A stretch of 64,000 bases of DNA, from assembly GCA_016281335.1 (NCBI GenBank), contig JAEEIK010000110.1:20803-84802 (forward strand). The letters run 5' to 3'. The notes beneath the pieces are model-generated. The model had not been told where the DNA came from and did no database searches. It worked only from the letters and a program-made list of their open reading frames with translations. Below are positions 1 through 10,070 of the stretch, in pieces. Position 1 is the stretch's first letter, and every line of letters starts with the position of its first letter. Both the position numbers and the translations under genes were made by a program. Origin of the DNA: Lachnospiraceae bacterium. GTDB taxonomy: Bacteria > Bacillota > Clostridia > Lachnospirales > Lachnospiraceae.

Positions 1-408
1 GCAGGGTGTCTTCGCTTATGGGAACATTTCCCGTTTTGATATGGCCGTATTCTTCTCCGGAGCCTACTATCACTACCCTGGGCTTATAGAAAAGCTCCCT
101 CAGGGCATCCATCACGTTTACCGCGCCTTTAATATTTACATCAATGGTAAGCTGGGGATTCTTCCATGCCACGCTCACGGAACTCTGGGCTGCCAGATGA
201 TAGATCTCATCAGGTCTTATGCTGAACAAAAGCTCAGTGATGCTGTCCTTTGAGAGTATGTCCAGATCGTACACCGTAGCCGGCACGTCCGCTATCTCCT
301 CATGAGGCAGCTTGGTAGCATATACTTCTTTACCCAGATCGTCATGCAGATGCCTTATCAGGTATTTGCCGACAAAGCCTGCAGCGCCTATTACCAGTGC
401 TTTTTTCA

Positions 409-409
<1 letters not shown>
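1..409 (-). CDS. rmd: GDP-4-keto-6-deoxy-D-mannose reductase-like SDR (5' part, runs off window)
   Basis: This is the N-terminal ~136 residues of an extended SDR; the rest lies beyond position 1. A Rossmann GAAGFVGKYL motif opens the protein, followed by HLAAQSSVSVAWKNP and a GSGEEYG segment, which resemble RMD-type reductases rather than GDP-fucose synthase (Fcl), which usually begins with a GHRGMVG motif. RMD reduces GDP-4-keto-6-deoxymannose to GDP-D-rhamnose; the related talose-forming enzyme is an alternative that cannot be excluded from the N-terminus alone. Its ATG overlaps the gmd stop by one base (TGATG), so the two are translationally coupled and almost certainly share the pathway. 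The Tyr-x3-Lys pair is not inside the window. Confidence 0.8.
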
Positions 410-1443
<1,034 letters not shown>

Positions 1444-1485
1444 TTATAAATATCCTCCTATCTGTCATAAATGAATATTCAAGAG

Positions 1486-1514
1486 ATTATATCATAATTC
1501 ACGGATTATTTCCA
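1486..1514 (-). promoter_or_regulatory. Candidate promoter of gmd-rmd
   Basis: In the 55-base gap before gmd a perfect TATAAT (1486-1491) lies 17 bases from TGGAAA (1509-1514), which matches the -35 consensus at 4 of 6 bases. A start near 1479 would give a ~36-base leader holding the AGGAGG site. This is a sequence match only. Confidence 0.4.
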
Positions 1515-2620
1515 GTTTTCCCTGTTATAAGCGCATATATCCTTTCAGCGCTGTCCCTCCAGTCAAACCTTGCGATATTCTCCGCTATCCGTTCCCTGTC
1601 CGCAGCTTCTTTAGTTCCTGCTTCAAGTAGAGCCTTTTTAAGTGAAGCCGCATCGTCATTCTTAAAATACTGTGCCGTTTCTCCCATGACTTCCTTCATC
1701 ACGGCTATATCGGAAACCAGCGCCCTTTGGCAGCCCGAAGCCAGAGCTTCCAGCGGCGGCATGCCGAAGCCCTCATAAAGAGTCGGGAACACAAAAGTCT
1801 CCGCTCCCCTGTACACGTAAGGAAGATCCTCATTATCCACAAAACCGGTTATCCTCAGATCATTACCGAGTATCTCCCCGGCCTCATCAAACCAGCCTTC
1901 ATACTTCCAGCCTGCCCGGCCGCTTAAGACAAGAGGCAGAAGCTCATGCCCTTCCTTCTTGAGCTGCACGTATGCATCCAGCAGAAGTTTTAGGTTTTTC
2001 CTGGGTTCTATGGTACAGAGGCTTAGGTTATATCTTTCCGGAAGGCCGTACTTTGCCCGGACTTCGCTCATCTTTTCTTCCGAATCCGCAATAAAGCGTT
2101 CCCCGTTGACTCCGCAATATGCGAGCACGGCTTTTTTCTCGCAGCCCGGGAAATGCTCTTTCACTTTCGACATCGTAAAATCCGAGATCACGAAAATGCC
2201 CTTGCTTGACTTTGCGCTGTGCTTAAGTCCTGCTGCCCAGTAATACCTCGCCTTTTTTTTCATCGTCTGCGGCAGGTCAAAGCATACCGTGTCCGCTATC
2301 AGCACATATGAATTCTTCTTTGAAAAAAGAAGCGGTATCGGAAAAGCAGGGAAAACATAAGCATCTGCGGCGATCCTTTTCATTTCCGCCGGAAGTATCA
2401 GCTGATTCGTAACCAGCTTTCCCTTACGTCTTATCAGCTTTATCTCAACATTAGCTGCGGCCTCAAGCTCTTTGCATATTCCCGGAACTTCTCCTTTGAA
2501 TACAAGGATAAATTCACTGTCGGGATGGGCCGATACCATCTGCGCGCTTATCTCGTATGCATATCTCTCAAGCCCTGTAAAATTGTCATTCAGGCTCGTT
2601 AAGTCTATCGCTATCCTCAT
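1499..2620 (-). CDS. GT4-family glycosyltransferase
   Basis: The ~373-residue GT-B fold enzyme begins MRIAIDLTSLNDNFTGLERYAYE and has the C-terminal GT4 donor-binding region with SLCTIEPRKNLKLLLDAY and the EX7E motif in PTLYEGFGMPPLEALASG. It resembles mannosyl/rhamnosyl transferases of exopolysaccharide loci; the exact donor and acceptor cannot be read. The ATG at 2620 was chosen because AGGGG lies 8 bases upstream. The ATG two codons earlier (2626) is too close to that site but is an alternative. The start overlaps the end of the VanZ-TagA gene by ~35 bases. Confidence 0.85.
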   Translation of the reverse strand: MRIAIDLTSLNDNFTGLERYAYEISAQMVSAHPDSEFILVFKGEVPGICKELEAAANVEIKLIRRKGKLVTNQLILPAEMKRIAADAYVFPAFPIPLLFSKKNSYVLIADTVCFDLPQTMKKKARYYWAAGLKHSAKSSKGIFVISDFTMSKVKEHFPGCEKKAVLAYCGVNGERFIADSEEKMSEVRAKYGLPERYNLSLCTIEPRKNLKLLLDAYVQLKKEGHELLPLVLSGRAGWKYEGWFDEAGEILGNDLRITGFVDNEDLPYVYRGAETFVFPTLYEGFGMPPLEALASGCQRALVSDIAVMKEVMGETAQYFKNDDAASLKKALLEAGTKEAADRERIAENIARFDWRDSAERIYALITGKTGNNP

Positions 2621-3863
2621 ACGCATATCCCCTGATCATATCCTGCTTATACTTAAGCGCCAGGAAAAAGATCTTCATATCCTCGATAAAATATCTCTTG
2701 AACAGACGTCCGGGCTCCTGCAGAAAACGGAAGAACCATTCAAGTCCGGTCTTACGCATCCATTCAGGCGCTCTTTTTACCTCTTCTGCAGCAAAATCGA
2801 TGGCCGCCCCGAAAGGCAGGGCTATATGCACATCCATTTTGTTCAGGTATTTGTATATCAGCTTCTCCGATTTCGGAGAACCCACACAGACCATCATTAT
2901 ATCCGGCTTCACGGAATTAACGGTCTTTATCACTTTCTTCATTTCCTTGGGATCCTTTTCGAAATGAAAAGGAGGCGAGTAAGTGCCGACCACCTTAAGT
3001 CCCTTATATTTTTCCTGCATTTTGGCAGCCGCCTTGACTGCAACACCTTCACGTCCTCCGAGAAGGAATACGCTTCTGCCTTCTTTTGCAGCCCGTTCGC
3101 ATACCGCAGGGAACAGATCCGCCCCGGTCACCCTCTCCTTTATGGGGCAGCCGAAGGACGCGCCTATCCACCTTAATGGTGTCCCGTCACATACGGCAAG
3201 GTCCGCATGATCGTACACTTCCTTGAACTCATCGTCTTTCTCCAGTTTGATCATATGGTCGACATTGGCGGTGACTATATAATGTCTGCCCTCTGCAGCC
3301 ATTTTCATTATCCGGTCCAGAGCCTGCGCAAAACTCACATCATCCAGCATGACTCTCATGAAACTTCTTCTTCCGCTGCTCTTTACCTTTTCGGAAGGTT
3401 CATAGAATTTCCTGCTCCTGAACATAAAAATGAACGCCGCTGCGATCACGGTACCCGCAACGTCGCACATTATATCCTTGATATCACCGTCTCTGGATGG
3501 CGACAGCGCCTGTATCACCTCGTCCACCACCGCGAAACCGCCGCCTATCATGACTCCGTATATGAACCTGAGCTGTCTTCTTATGCCGAAGGCCGAGAAC
3601 ACCAGGCCCACAGCGATTCCGAGAAGCATGTACTCGCCCATATGCATGCATACGCGAAGTCCCACATCCAGAACATCGGTCTTCTCGGGATCGAGTCCCC
3701 TGGTCTCTCCGTGAACGGCTCCCGAGATAAACTCAAGTATCCTGCCTCCCCTTTCATATGCGAAATGTCTCTGATGAGCCGCAAAATAAAGGATAAAGGC
3801 AACCACTACCATAAGCAGCAGGATAGCAAAGGTCTTTATAAATTTTCTTCCCTGCTTCTGCAT
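2586..3863 (-). CDS. VanZ-like membrane domain fused to WecG/TagA/CpsF glycosyltransferase
   Basis: The 425-residue protein has two parts. Residues ~8-150 form a VanZ-like membrane domain with several hydrophobic helices, a DEVIQ motif (114-118) and the following S-R-D-x-D-x3-D-x3-D spacing typical of VanZ. Residues ~168-405 form a complete WecG/TagA/CpsF domain with VTANVDHM (Thr198, Asn200), VCDGTPLRW (Asp226) and the RAPEWMRKTGLEWFFRFLQEPGRLFKRY tail region. TagA-family enzymes add the second sugar, usually ManNAc, to lipid-linked GlcNAc. The fusion would place that step at the membrane. A paralogous unfused enzyme is encoded at 6977-7744. AAGGAAG precedes the ATG; the gene lies 7 bases after the UXS-like gene. 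Confidence 0.88.
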   Translation of the reverse strand: MQKQGRKFIKTFAILLLMVVVAFILYFAAHQRHFAYERGGRILEFISGAVHGETRGLDPEKTDVLDVGLRVCMHMGEYMLLGIAVGLVFSAFGIRRQLRFIYGVMIGGGFAVVDEVIQALSPSRDGDIKDIMCDVAGTVIAAAFIFMFRSRKFYEPSEKVKSSGRRSFMRVMLDDVSFAQALDRIMKMAAEGRHYIVTANVDHMIKLEKDDEFKEVYDHADLAVCDGTPLRWIGASFGCPIKERVTGADLFPAVCERAAKEGRSVFLLGGREGVAVKAAAKMQEKYKGLKVVGTYSPPFHFEKDPKEMKKVIKTVNSVKPDIMMVCVGSPKSEKLIYKYLNKMDVHIALPFGAAIDFAAEEVKRAPEWMRKTGLEWFFRFLQEPGRLFKRYFIEDMKIFFLALKYKQDMIRGYAYEDSDRLNEPE

Positions 3864-3870
3864 ATCTTCC

Positions 3871-4806
3871 TTACACTATCTGCTTAAAATACTCTATAGT
3901 CTTTAAAAGTCCTTCTCTCAAAGGCACCGTAGGTTCCCAGTCCAGCTCTTTCTTAGCCAGATCTATAACGGGTTTTCTCTGAAGCGGATCGTCCGAAGGC
4001 AGTTCCTTGTAGATTATCTTTGAATCCGCTCCGGTAAGCTCTATGACCATCTCAGCCAGCTGCTTGATCGTGAATTCACCGGGATTGCCTATATTGACAG
4101 GTCCCGTAAAGCCCTCTCTGGAATTCATCAGCCTTACCATGCCTTCTATAAGGTCATCCACATAGCAGAAGCTCCTGGTCTGGCTTCCGTCGCCGTAAAC
4201 CGTGATATCCTCACCCTTAAGGGCCTGCACTATAAAGTTGCTGACCACCCTGCCGTCAGCCGGATGCATATTGGGTCCGTAGGTATTGAATATCCTCATC
4301 ACCTTGATGTCTACGTTGTGCATTCTGTGATAATCGAAGAACAGAGTCTCCGCAACGCGCTTTCCCTCATCATAGCAGGAACGTATGCCTATGGTATTCA
4401 CGCAGCCCCTGTAGCTCTCAGGCTGGGGATGTACCTCGGGATCCCCGTATACTTCCGAAGTGGAAGCCTGCAGTATCCTGGCATTCACTCTCTTAGCCAG
4501 TCCCAGCATATTGATGGCTCCCAGCACACTGGTCTTCGTGGTCTTTATCGGATTATACTGATAATGCACCGGTGATGCCGGACAGGCCAGGTTATAGATC
4601 TGATCCACTTCAAGTCTTATGGGCTCAGTCACGTCATGACGCACGAATTCGAAATACGGATGTCCCAAAAGATGACGTATGTTGTTCTTGCTCCCCGTGA
4701 AAAGATTATCGAGGCAGATCACGTCATTGCCTTCCTTTATCAGCCTGTCGCAGAGATGTGAACCTAAGAAACCGGCTCCTCCCGTGACCAAAACCCTTTT
4801 ACCCAT
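3871..4806 (-). CDS. UDP-glucuronate decarboxylase-like SDR (UDP-xylose synthase)
   Basis: The 311-residue NAD-dependent SDR has [10 protein letters not shown] for cofactor binding, TSEVYGD and RSCYDEGKR with the catalytic Tyr-x3-Lys. The [13 protein letters not shown] and [18 protein letters not shown] segments are characteristic of UDP-xylose synthase. It converts UDP-glucuronate to UDP-xylose (or the 4-keto intermediate). The ATG at 4806 was chosen because GGAGG lies 8 bases upstream; a TTG at 4821 opens the frame but overlaps that ribosome site. No UDP-glucose dehydrogenase for UDP-GlcA is seen next to it, so UDP-GlcA must come from elsewhere. Confidence 0.88.
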   Translation of the reverse strand: MGKRVLVTGGAGFLGSHLCDRLIKEGNDVICLDNLFTGSKNNIRHLLGHPYFEFVRHDVTEPIRLEVDQIYNLACPASPVHYQYNPIKTTKTSVLGAINMLGLAKRVNARILQASTSEVYGDPEVHPQPESYRGCVNTIGIRSCYDEGKRVAETLFFDYHRMHNVDIKVMRIFNTYGPNMHPADGRVVSNFIVQALKGEDITVYGDGSQTRSFCYVDDLIEGMVRLMNSREGFTGPVNIGNPGEFTIKQLAEMVIELTGADSKIIYKELPSDDPLQRKPVIDLAKKELDWEPTVPLREGLLKTIEYFKQIV

Positions 4807-4824
4807 TAACTTATCCTCCAATCT

Positions 4825-5661
4825 TTATTTTCCTATCAGTATCCTTAAGTAAGGTGTCGCACTGTGATACAGCGCAGGAATCAGACCGTAATTCTTGACC
4901 AGGAAATGATACCAGTCAGAAGCCGGCAGTCCCTTCTCACTCTCTTTAAGTTTAAGCCTTTTTATCCTGGGAAGCTTATTGTCCCTCCAGCTGCCCTCTG
5001 TGGGATTGTCATCGCACTGTCCGCAGTATTCCGCAGAATTAACAACCTTCATCCCGTACCTGTTAAGCCTCATTCCGTAGTCATAATCACCCAGGCTGTG
5101 CACATAGGCCGCGTCCAGATTGCCGCAGGAAGTAAAGCAATCATACTTTACCAGCACGCAGTTGCAGTTAAAGGTATCGCAGACTGTCTCTTCCTCTCCG
5201 GGAGGTATCAGTTCGAATCTCGCAAAATGCTTCGATCTCATCCGCACTCCGCCGTAACTCTGAGAGCCTTCGGAATTTACGCAGGCCCCGGCTACTGCAT
5301 CCGCCTCTGTTTTCTCCATCCTGTCAAGAAGTTTATCGACAGCTCCCGGGAAAAACACCACATCATCGTTGACCATCAGGATGGCATAGGCATCCTTTAA
5401 TTTCTGGTAGGCATAGGACAGGGATACCCTCATCCCTCCGTTCCAGTACAGCTCGCTGCCTCTTTTTATCACCCTTATATCCGCATACATTTCCGCCCCC
5501 AGTTCCTTAAGGGCTTCGGGAGTGCCGTCACTGCTTCCGGCATCGGTTACCGCAAAGATAAGCTTGCTCTCGTTTCCCGTGATCAGCGATCTTATGCAGG
5601 CTATGGTCTTTTCTTTTCTGTCATGGCAGGTGAGCAGCACCGCCACTTTTTTTCTTTCCAT
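4825..5661 (-). CDS. GT2-family glycosyltransferase (rhamnosyltransferase-like)
   Basis: The 278-residue GT-A enzyme begins VAVLLTCHDRKEKTIACIRSL. It has a DAGSSDGTPE nucleotide-binding segment, LYWNGGMRVSLSYAY and the LMVNDDVVFFPGAV divalent-metal region (DD in the DXD position), the last two typical of bacterial GT2 rhamnosyltransferase-like proteins. The specificity is unknown. AGGAGA lies 7 bases before the ATG. It is followed by the UXS-like gene after 18 bases and preceded by another GT2 after 9 bases, so it lies within the operon. Confidence 0.85.
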   Translation of the reverse strand: MERKKVAVLLTCHDRKEKTIACIRSLITGNESKLIFAVTDAGSSDGTPEALKELGAEMYADIRVIKRGSELYWNGGMRVSLSYAYQKLKDAYAILMVNDDVVFFPGAVDKLLDRMEKTEADAVAGACVNSEGSQSYGGVRMRSKHFARFELIPPGEEETVCDTFNCNCVLVKYDCFTSCGNLDAAYVHSLGDYDYGMRLNRYGMKVVNSAEYCGQCDDNPTEGSWRDNKLPRIKRLKLKESEKGLPASDWYHFLVKNYGLIPALYHSATPYLRILIGK

Positions 5662-5670
5662 ATATCTCTC

Positions 5671-6489
5671 CTAAAAACAGGCTATCCTTCTGCCGCTTAA
5701 ATGAAACAGTATCCTGCTCATGCGGTCGATTCTTTTTTTCGCCTTAGGCCTGTTCTTCTCTTCGGCTTTTTCATAAGCTTCATATACATGTTTGCACCAG
5801 GCCACATTTGCTTTGGAATCTCCGAGCTCCTCCTGCAGCCTCCATATCTCTTTTTTACGCTTTGCATTATCCTGCCCGGTCTTGTTATCCTCATACATAC
5901 GGTATACCGCATAAGGCTCATGGGCCCAGAGGACCTTTTCTTTCTCGAACAGTTCGATGAAGAACTTCCAGTCGAAAGCATAATGATAGCTTTCATCCAG
6001 CAGTATCCCGTGGTTTCTCCAGAACATTGCCGGCTGGACTATGTAATACCATCTCCTGAGCGCTTTCTTGCCTATGCCCCTGTCCGACTCATTGTATTCG
6101 GTCAGGTTCTTATCCTTATCACAATACCAGGCATCTCCTGCCACTACTCCGGCTTTGGGATAACGCTTAAAATAGGCTTCCACATTTTCCAGCACATATT
6201 CGTCAAAGTAGAAATCATCCGAGTTGAGCCAGCAGACCACTTCGCCGGTGGCTGCCTTAAGCCCCTTATTTATGGCTTCAGCCTGGCCGTGATCAGGCTC
6301 ACGGATATAGCGGATACGCTGATCTTCTTCAGCATAACGTCTTACTATCTCCTCGGTTCCGTCATCCGAGCAATTGTCGATTATGATATACTCCAGATCC
6401 GTAAAGCGCTGTGTCAGCACTGACTTGATCGTATCCTCAATATATTCGGCCTGGTTCCAGGTCGGTGTTATTATACTGAAAAAAGCCAT
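5671..6489 (-). CDS. GT2-family glycosyltransferase
   Basis: The 272-residue protein begins MAFFSIITPTWNQAEYIEDT, with the classical GT2 IIDNCSDDGTEEI segment and WLNSDDFYFDEYV as the DXD region. DHGQAEAINKGL is a WcaA-like acceptor/donor loop. The frame is open 34 codons further upstream, but that stretch lies inside the KdsC-like gene and lacks GT2 features. The ATG at 6489 has GGGGAG 5 bases upstream, placed over the upstream stop codon, so it is taken as the start. The sugar transferred is not identifiable. Confidence 0.87.
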   Translation of the reverse strand: MAFFSIITPTWNQAEYIEDTIKSVLTQRFTDLEYIIIDNCSDDGTEEIVRRYAEEDQRIRYIREPDHGQAEAINKGLKAATGEVVCWLNSDDFYFDEYVLENVEAYFKRYPKAGVVAGDAWYCDKDKNLTEYNESDRGIGKKALRRWYYIVQPAMFWRNHGILLDESYHYAFDWKFFIELFEKEKVLWAHEPYAVYRMYEDNKTGQDNAKRKKEIWRLQEELGDSKANVAWCKHVYEAYEKAEEKNRPKAKKRIDRMSRILFHLSGRRIACF

Positions 6490-6490
6490 A

Positions 6491-6967
6491 TTACTCCCCG
6501 CATATGTATGAGGCCAGCTCGCGTACGACTCCGTAGCCGCCCTTCCTCTCAAATACCACTTCAGCAACTTCAAGCACAGAGGCCTCCGCATCCGCCGGCG
6601 CGCATTTGATGCCGCACATCAGCATCGCCTCTCTGTCATTTAAGTCATTTCCTATATACAGGACTCTTCCTGCATTAATATTATTTTCTTCCAGATAATG
6701 TTTCAGTATCTCAGCCTTATCCGCCACATCATGTATGACAGGCAGCGAAAGCTTCTCGGCCCTTCTTTCTACCACCGGATTCTTTTCCGTGGAGATGATG
6801 ATCTGGGGTATGCCCTTCTTCCTGATCATACCGACTCCGTATCCGTCCGAGCGATTGACCGTCACACTTTCCTTACCGTCCTGATCCACGGTCACTCTGT
6901 TATCCGTCATCACGCCGTCAAAATCATACACTATCAGATCTATATCTTCCGCATTAAGCCTCTTCAT
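6491..6967 (-). CDS. KdsC-like HAD phosphatase
   Basis: The 158-residue protein matches the small C0-type HAD phosphatases (KdsC; also the HAD domain attached to animal-type NeuA). Motif I is DFDGVMTDN (Asp15, Asp17), motif II is IISTEKN, and motif IV is GNDLNDREAM. KdsC enzymes dephosphorylate 3-deoxy-octulosonate-8-phosphate and nonulosonate phosphates. No Kdo genes are seen here and a Gram-positive host is unlikely to make Kdo, so a nonulosonate- or heptose-type phosphate is a more likely substrate; this is inference. AAGGAG precedes the ATG. It lies between a WecG/TagA and a GT2 gene. Confidence 0.8.
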   Translation of the reverse strand: MKRLNAEDIDLIVYDFDGVMTDNRVTVDQDGKESVTVNRSDGYGVGMIRKKGIPQIIISTEKNPVVERRAEKLSLPVIHDVADKAEILKHYLEENNINAGRVLYIGNDLNDREAMLMCGIKCAPADAEASVLEVAEVVFERKGGYGVVRELASYICGE

Positions 6968-6976
6968 AAAAACTCC

Positions 6977-7744
6977 TTATTCGGATTCCTTTTTTGCCCA
7001 GAAGAAATACGGCAGCATCAGGCAGATAAACTGCGTATTCGTGACCACATACCTCTTCCACAAACGTCCCGGATCCTGCAGCAGTCTGTACAGCCATTCC
7101 AGTCCCATCCAGCGCATCCACACCGGCGCTCTCTTGGCCGTGCCTGCAAGGAAATCAAAGCCGGCTCCTACACCCAGCATCAGACCTTTCACCTCGCCCT
7201 TATGCCTCTGCATGAAGAGTTCCTGCTTCGGAGCGCCGAGACCTATCCAGATATAATCGGCTCCCGAATCGTTCATCCTCTTTATGGCAGCCTTTTCCTC
7301 TTCTTCCGAGAGTTCATGGAAAGGCGGTGACTCAAAGCCTACTACTTTTGCCCCCGGATAGCGCTTCTCTATCTTTTTCTTTAAAGCTTCCAGGGTTTCG
7401 GGGCTGCTGCCGTAAAGATAATGAGTCTTTCCTGTAAGGGAGGACATAGCCAGACTTCTTTGGAAGAAATCCGGTCCCGCTACCCTCTCTGCCTCATCAT
7501 AGCCTCTCTTATTAAGACACCAGGCAAGAGGCTTTCCGTCAGGCATTACCAGGAGAGCATCTTCCTGTGCTTTTTTATATTCTTCGTCTCCCCTGGACAT
7601 CATAAGCGCATGTACATTCGCAAAGGTGATGTACTCACCGCGAAGCTTATCTATATCGGCAAGCACCTTTATGGCTGCCTCTTCGGGATCCGTCACCGCC
7701 ACCTTTAAGCCCAGAAGTTTTTTTGTCTTTATATCAGGGATCAT
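6977..7744 (-). CDS. WecG/TagA/CpsF family glycosyltransferase
   Basis: The 255-residue GT26-type enzyme has the expected length. Thr40 in YITFANVHAL and Asp69 in VMPDGKPLAW correspond to the residues that matter in TagA. The C-terminal RAPVWMRWMGLEWLYRLLQDPGRLWKRY segment is the membrane-directing appendage known in this family. It probably adds an N-acetylhexosamine to the lipid-linked first sugar made by the priming enzyme at 8649-10070. It is a paralog of the C-terminal half of the VanZ fusion at 2586-3863. The start overlaps the upstream stop by 4 bases (ATGA). Confidence 0.9.
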   Translation of the reverse strand: MIPDIKTKKLLGLKVAVTDPEEAAIKVLADIDKLRGEYITFANVHALMMSRGDEEYKKAQEDALLVMPDGKPLAWCLNKRGYDEAERVAGPDFFQRSLAMSSLTGKTHYLYGSSPETLEALKKKIEKRYPGAKVVGFESPPFHELSEEEEKAAIKRMNDSGADYIWIGLGAPKQELFMQRHKGEVKGLMLGVGAGFDFLAGTAKRAPVWMRWMGLEWLYRLLQDPGRLWKRYVVTNTQFICLMLPYFFWAKKESE

Positions 7745-8649
7745 TTAAGAACCTTCCTTATCCTTTTCATTACAAAGTCAATGAGTTTTCGCCAGCCGAA
7801 GTATTTACGTATATACGCCCTGTCATATTTCTCGTCCCTTGATACCGGAACAAAGTCCAGAGGGAACTTAAGTTTTCCGTAGGAAAAATCTTCCGTTGCA
7901 TCCCAGGTCGTATGGGTGGCATCTTCCCTGCCGAATCCTATGTTATTAACCATATTGGCCGCCGGTACGATGCCGAGTCCGTGATTCTTATGTCTGCAGT
8001 AATCCCACTGTATGTCCCAGGTATCCTTCTTCTTGGTATATACCTGTTCTATATTGTTCTTTAAGAAGATATAGGCAAAGCCGCCTCCCTGCACGCCTTT
8101 CATAAATCCGTTCTGCTTTAGCTCCAGCCAGTCTTTCACATCGGGATCGTACTTTTCCCAGGCTCTTGCCCAGGTAGCCCAGCCCCAGATACTTGAAAAA
8201 CAGGAGAAACAGTATGGACCTTTAATCTTATACTTTACCAGATTGGTGCCTGATACCATCATCACCCGCTTATCATCCTTATATCTGATCAGCATCTCCC
8301 TGCAGTATCTGAAGAAATCATCACTGGGAACCACATCATCCTCAAGTATTATCGTCCATTCTTCCTTCTTAAGCACTTCGGTGATTCCGCTGTATACACG
8401 CATTTTGCAGCCCATGTTCTGCTCCGCATATACTTTTATGACTTCACAGTGCCAGTCTACGCCTTCTTCCACCAGCTTCCTGCACTCTGCGACTTTCTTT
8501 TCGTCATCGGCATTGTCCTTTCTCGGAGCATCGGAAACAAGGTAGAGCTTAGCCGGCGCCGCCTTCTTTATCTTTTCAAAGACCACGGCCGTAGTGTCGG
8601 GCCTGTTAAAAAATATGAGGGTAACGGGTATATCAAAGGCTGCTTTCAT
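7741..8649 (-). CDS. GT-A-fold glycosyltransferase-like protein
   Basis: The 302-residue protein starts with DIPVTLIFFNRPDTTAVVFEKI and has an IILEDDVVPSDDFFRYC block (DD/DXD-like metal site) followed by VMMVSGTN and SIWGWATWARAW. This arrangement is found in nucleotide-diphospho-sugar transferases annotated as HlpA-like/GT2-related in capsule loci. The specificity is unknown. The ATG at 8649 shares a base with the upstream stop (TGATG), with AAAGGGG upstream; a GTG one codon earlier is an alternative. Confidence 0.75.
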   Translation of the reverse strand: MKAAFDIPVTLIFFNRPDTTAVVFEKIKKAAPAKLYLVSDAPRKDNADDEKKVAECRKLVEEGVDWHCEVIKVYAEQNMGCKMRVYSGITEVLKKEEWTIILEDDVVPSDDFFRYCREMLIRYKDDKRVMMVSGTNLVKYKIKGPYCFSCFSSIWGWATWARAWEKYDPDVKDWLELKQNGFMKGVQGGGFAYIFLKNNIEQVYTKKKDTWDIQWDYCRHKNHGLGIVPAANMVNNIGFGREDATHTTWDATEDFSYGKLKFPLDFVPVSRDEKYDRAYIRKYFGWRKLIDFVMKRIRKVLK

Positions 8650-10070
8650 CACTTAGACCCCTTTCTGAACAATACCACACCTACTGTCTGTATCAGAAGC
8701 TTGGCATCCAGAGACAGCGACCAGTGATCGATATACTCCAGATCCAGCTTCACCACTTCATCAAAATCCGTAATATCACTCCTGCCGCTTACCTGCCACA
8801 GGCCTGTCAGCCCGGGTGTGATCGACAGTCTTCTCCTGTAATGCACATTATACTGTTCGAATTCGCTGACTGTAGGCGGTCTGGTCCCCACCAGGCTCAT
8901 GTCGCCCTTAAATACATTGAAGAACTGCGGGAATTCATCTATGCTGGTCTTTCTTAAGAACCTTCCGACTTTGGTGATCCTCGGATCATCTTCCATCTTG
9001 AACATAAGGCCCTGCATCTCATTCTTTTCCTTAAGCTCGTTAAGCCGCTGCTCCGCATCCGAATACATGGAACGGAATTTGTAGATCATGAAACGCCTTC
9101 CGTTCTTGCCTATCCTCTCCTGCTTGAAGATCACCGGTCCCTTTGATTCAAGCTTGATGGCCGGCGCAACAAAGATATACAGTATCACTGTGATCAGCAT
9201 GCCGAAGATGCTGCCTATGATATCGATAAATCTTTTTATCAGGAGTCTCCTGTAATCCATATTCTGAAGCGAGAAGGACAATACCGAAAAGCCCGCAAAG
9301 CTGCCCGCTTCCTTTCCTTCAAGGCCAAGCTCTTCCATTTCTATATCATAATGGCAGAGCATGCCCATGGCTTCGAATTCCAGTATCATATCTCTTACTT
9401 CGCTTATGCGCTCGATGGGCAGGGAAATGAACACGCGGTCCAGCATGCTCTGTGTCGCATAATCTATCAGATCATTGGAACCGGCCACTATCTCAATGCC
9501 GTCTATCATGCTGCCCTTCATATCCTTATCAAGTATGGCTGCGCAGGTCAGTTCGTAATTCCAGTCCTTATGGGCGTTGATCTGTTCAATGACTTTTCTT
9601 GCCCTGTCCGAAGTGGTCACCACCATCAGCTTGTCGCTGTTTATGCTCTTCTTGTATATGGCCAGCATGAAATTTTTGAAACCCAGATGCACCGCATACA
9701 TCATCAGCAGTTCGATGACCATGAACACACCCACTACCAGACGGTTCATGACGGAAATCTGTTTTCCGAGATACAGTATGACCACACCGCTTAAGGATAT
9801 TACCATCACATGCTTAAGATCTGCGATGAATTCCCGGTAATATCCTCTGATGAAGAAGTCCCTGTTCCAGTCGGTCCCTATGGAATAAAGCAGTGACAGA
9901 GCCACCAGCAGTATGCCGAAGACCAGGTGGGTAGATACATTATCAACAGTTGAAAAAGAATGGAACTTAAAAAGCAGTGCAAGGCAATAGGAAGCCACCA
10001 CTACCAAAAGGTCGATAAGTATCAGCGAATATGTCGTTACCACGCGGCTTTTTCTGTATATCGAATTCAT
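8649..10070 (-). CDS. Polyprenyl-phosphate hexose-1-phosphate transferase (WbaP/CpsE type priming enzyme)
   Basis: The 473-residue protein has about four N-terminal membrane helices (residues ~10-130), a central nucleotide-binding-like region, one helix near 285 and the C-terminal catalytic domain of bacterial sugar transferases. Visible motifs are KFRSMYSD, DDPRITKVGRFLRKTSIDEFPQ, GTRPPT and PGLTGLWQVSGRSD. Such enzymes move Glc-1-P, Gal-1-P or an amino-sugar-1-P onto undecaprenyl phosphate and start repeat-unit assembly at the inner membrane face. It is the only priming enzyme of this kind in the window. Its start overlaps the upstream GT2 stop by one base. Confidence 0.93.
   Translation of the reverse strand: MNSIYRKSRVVTTYSLILIDLLVVVASYCLALLFKFHSFSTVDNVSTHLVFGILLVALSLLYSIGTDWNRDFFIRGYYREFIADLKHVMVISLSGVVILYLGKQISVMNRLVVGVFMVIELLMMYAVHLGFKNFMLAIYKKSINSDKLMVVTTSDRARKVIEQINAHKDWNYELTCAAILDKDMKGSMIDGIEIVAGSNDLIDYATQSMLDRVFISLPIERISEVRDMILEFEAMGMLCHYDIEMEELGLEGKEAGSFAGFSVLSFSLQNMDYRRLLIKRFIDIIGSIFGMLITVILYIFVAPAIKLESKGPVIFKQERIGKNGRRFMIYKFRSMYSDAEQRLNELKEKNEMQGLMFKMEDDPRITKVGRFLRKTSIDEFPQFFNVFKGDMSLVGTRPPTVSEFEQYNVHYRRRLSITPGLTGLWQVSGRSDITDFDEVVKLDLEYIDHWSLSLDAKLLIQTVGVVLFRKGSK

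Noticed and set aside
6490..6591. 34-residue N-terminal extension of the GT2 gene at 5671
   Set aside because: It lies inside the KdsC-like gene and precedes the canonical GT2 start, which has GGGGAG in front.
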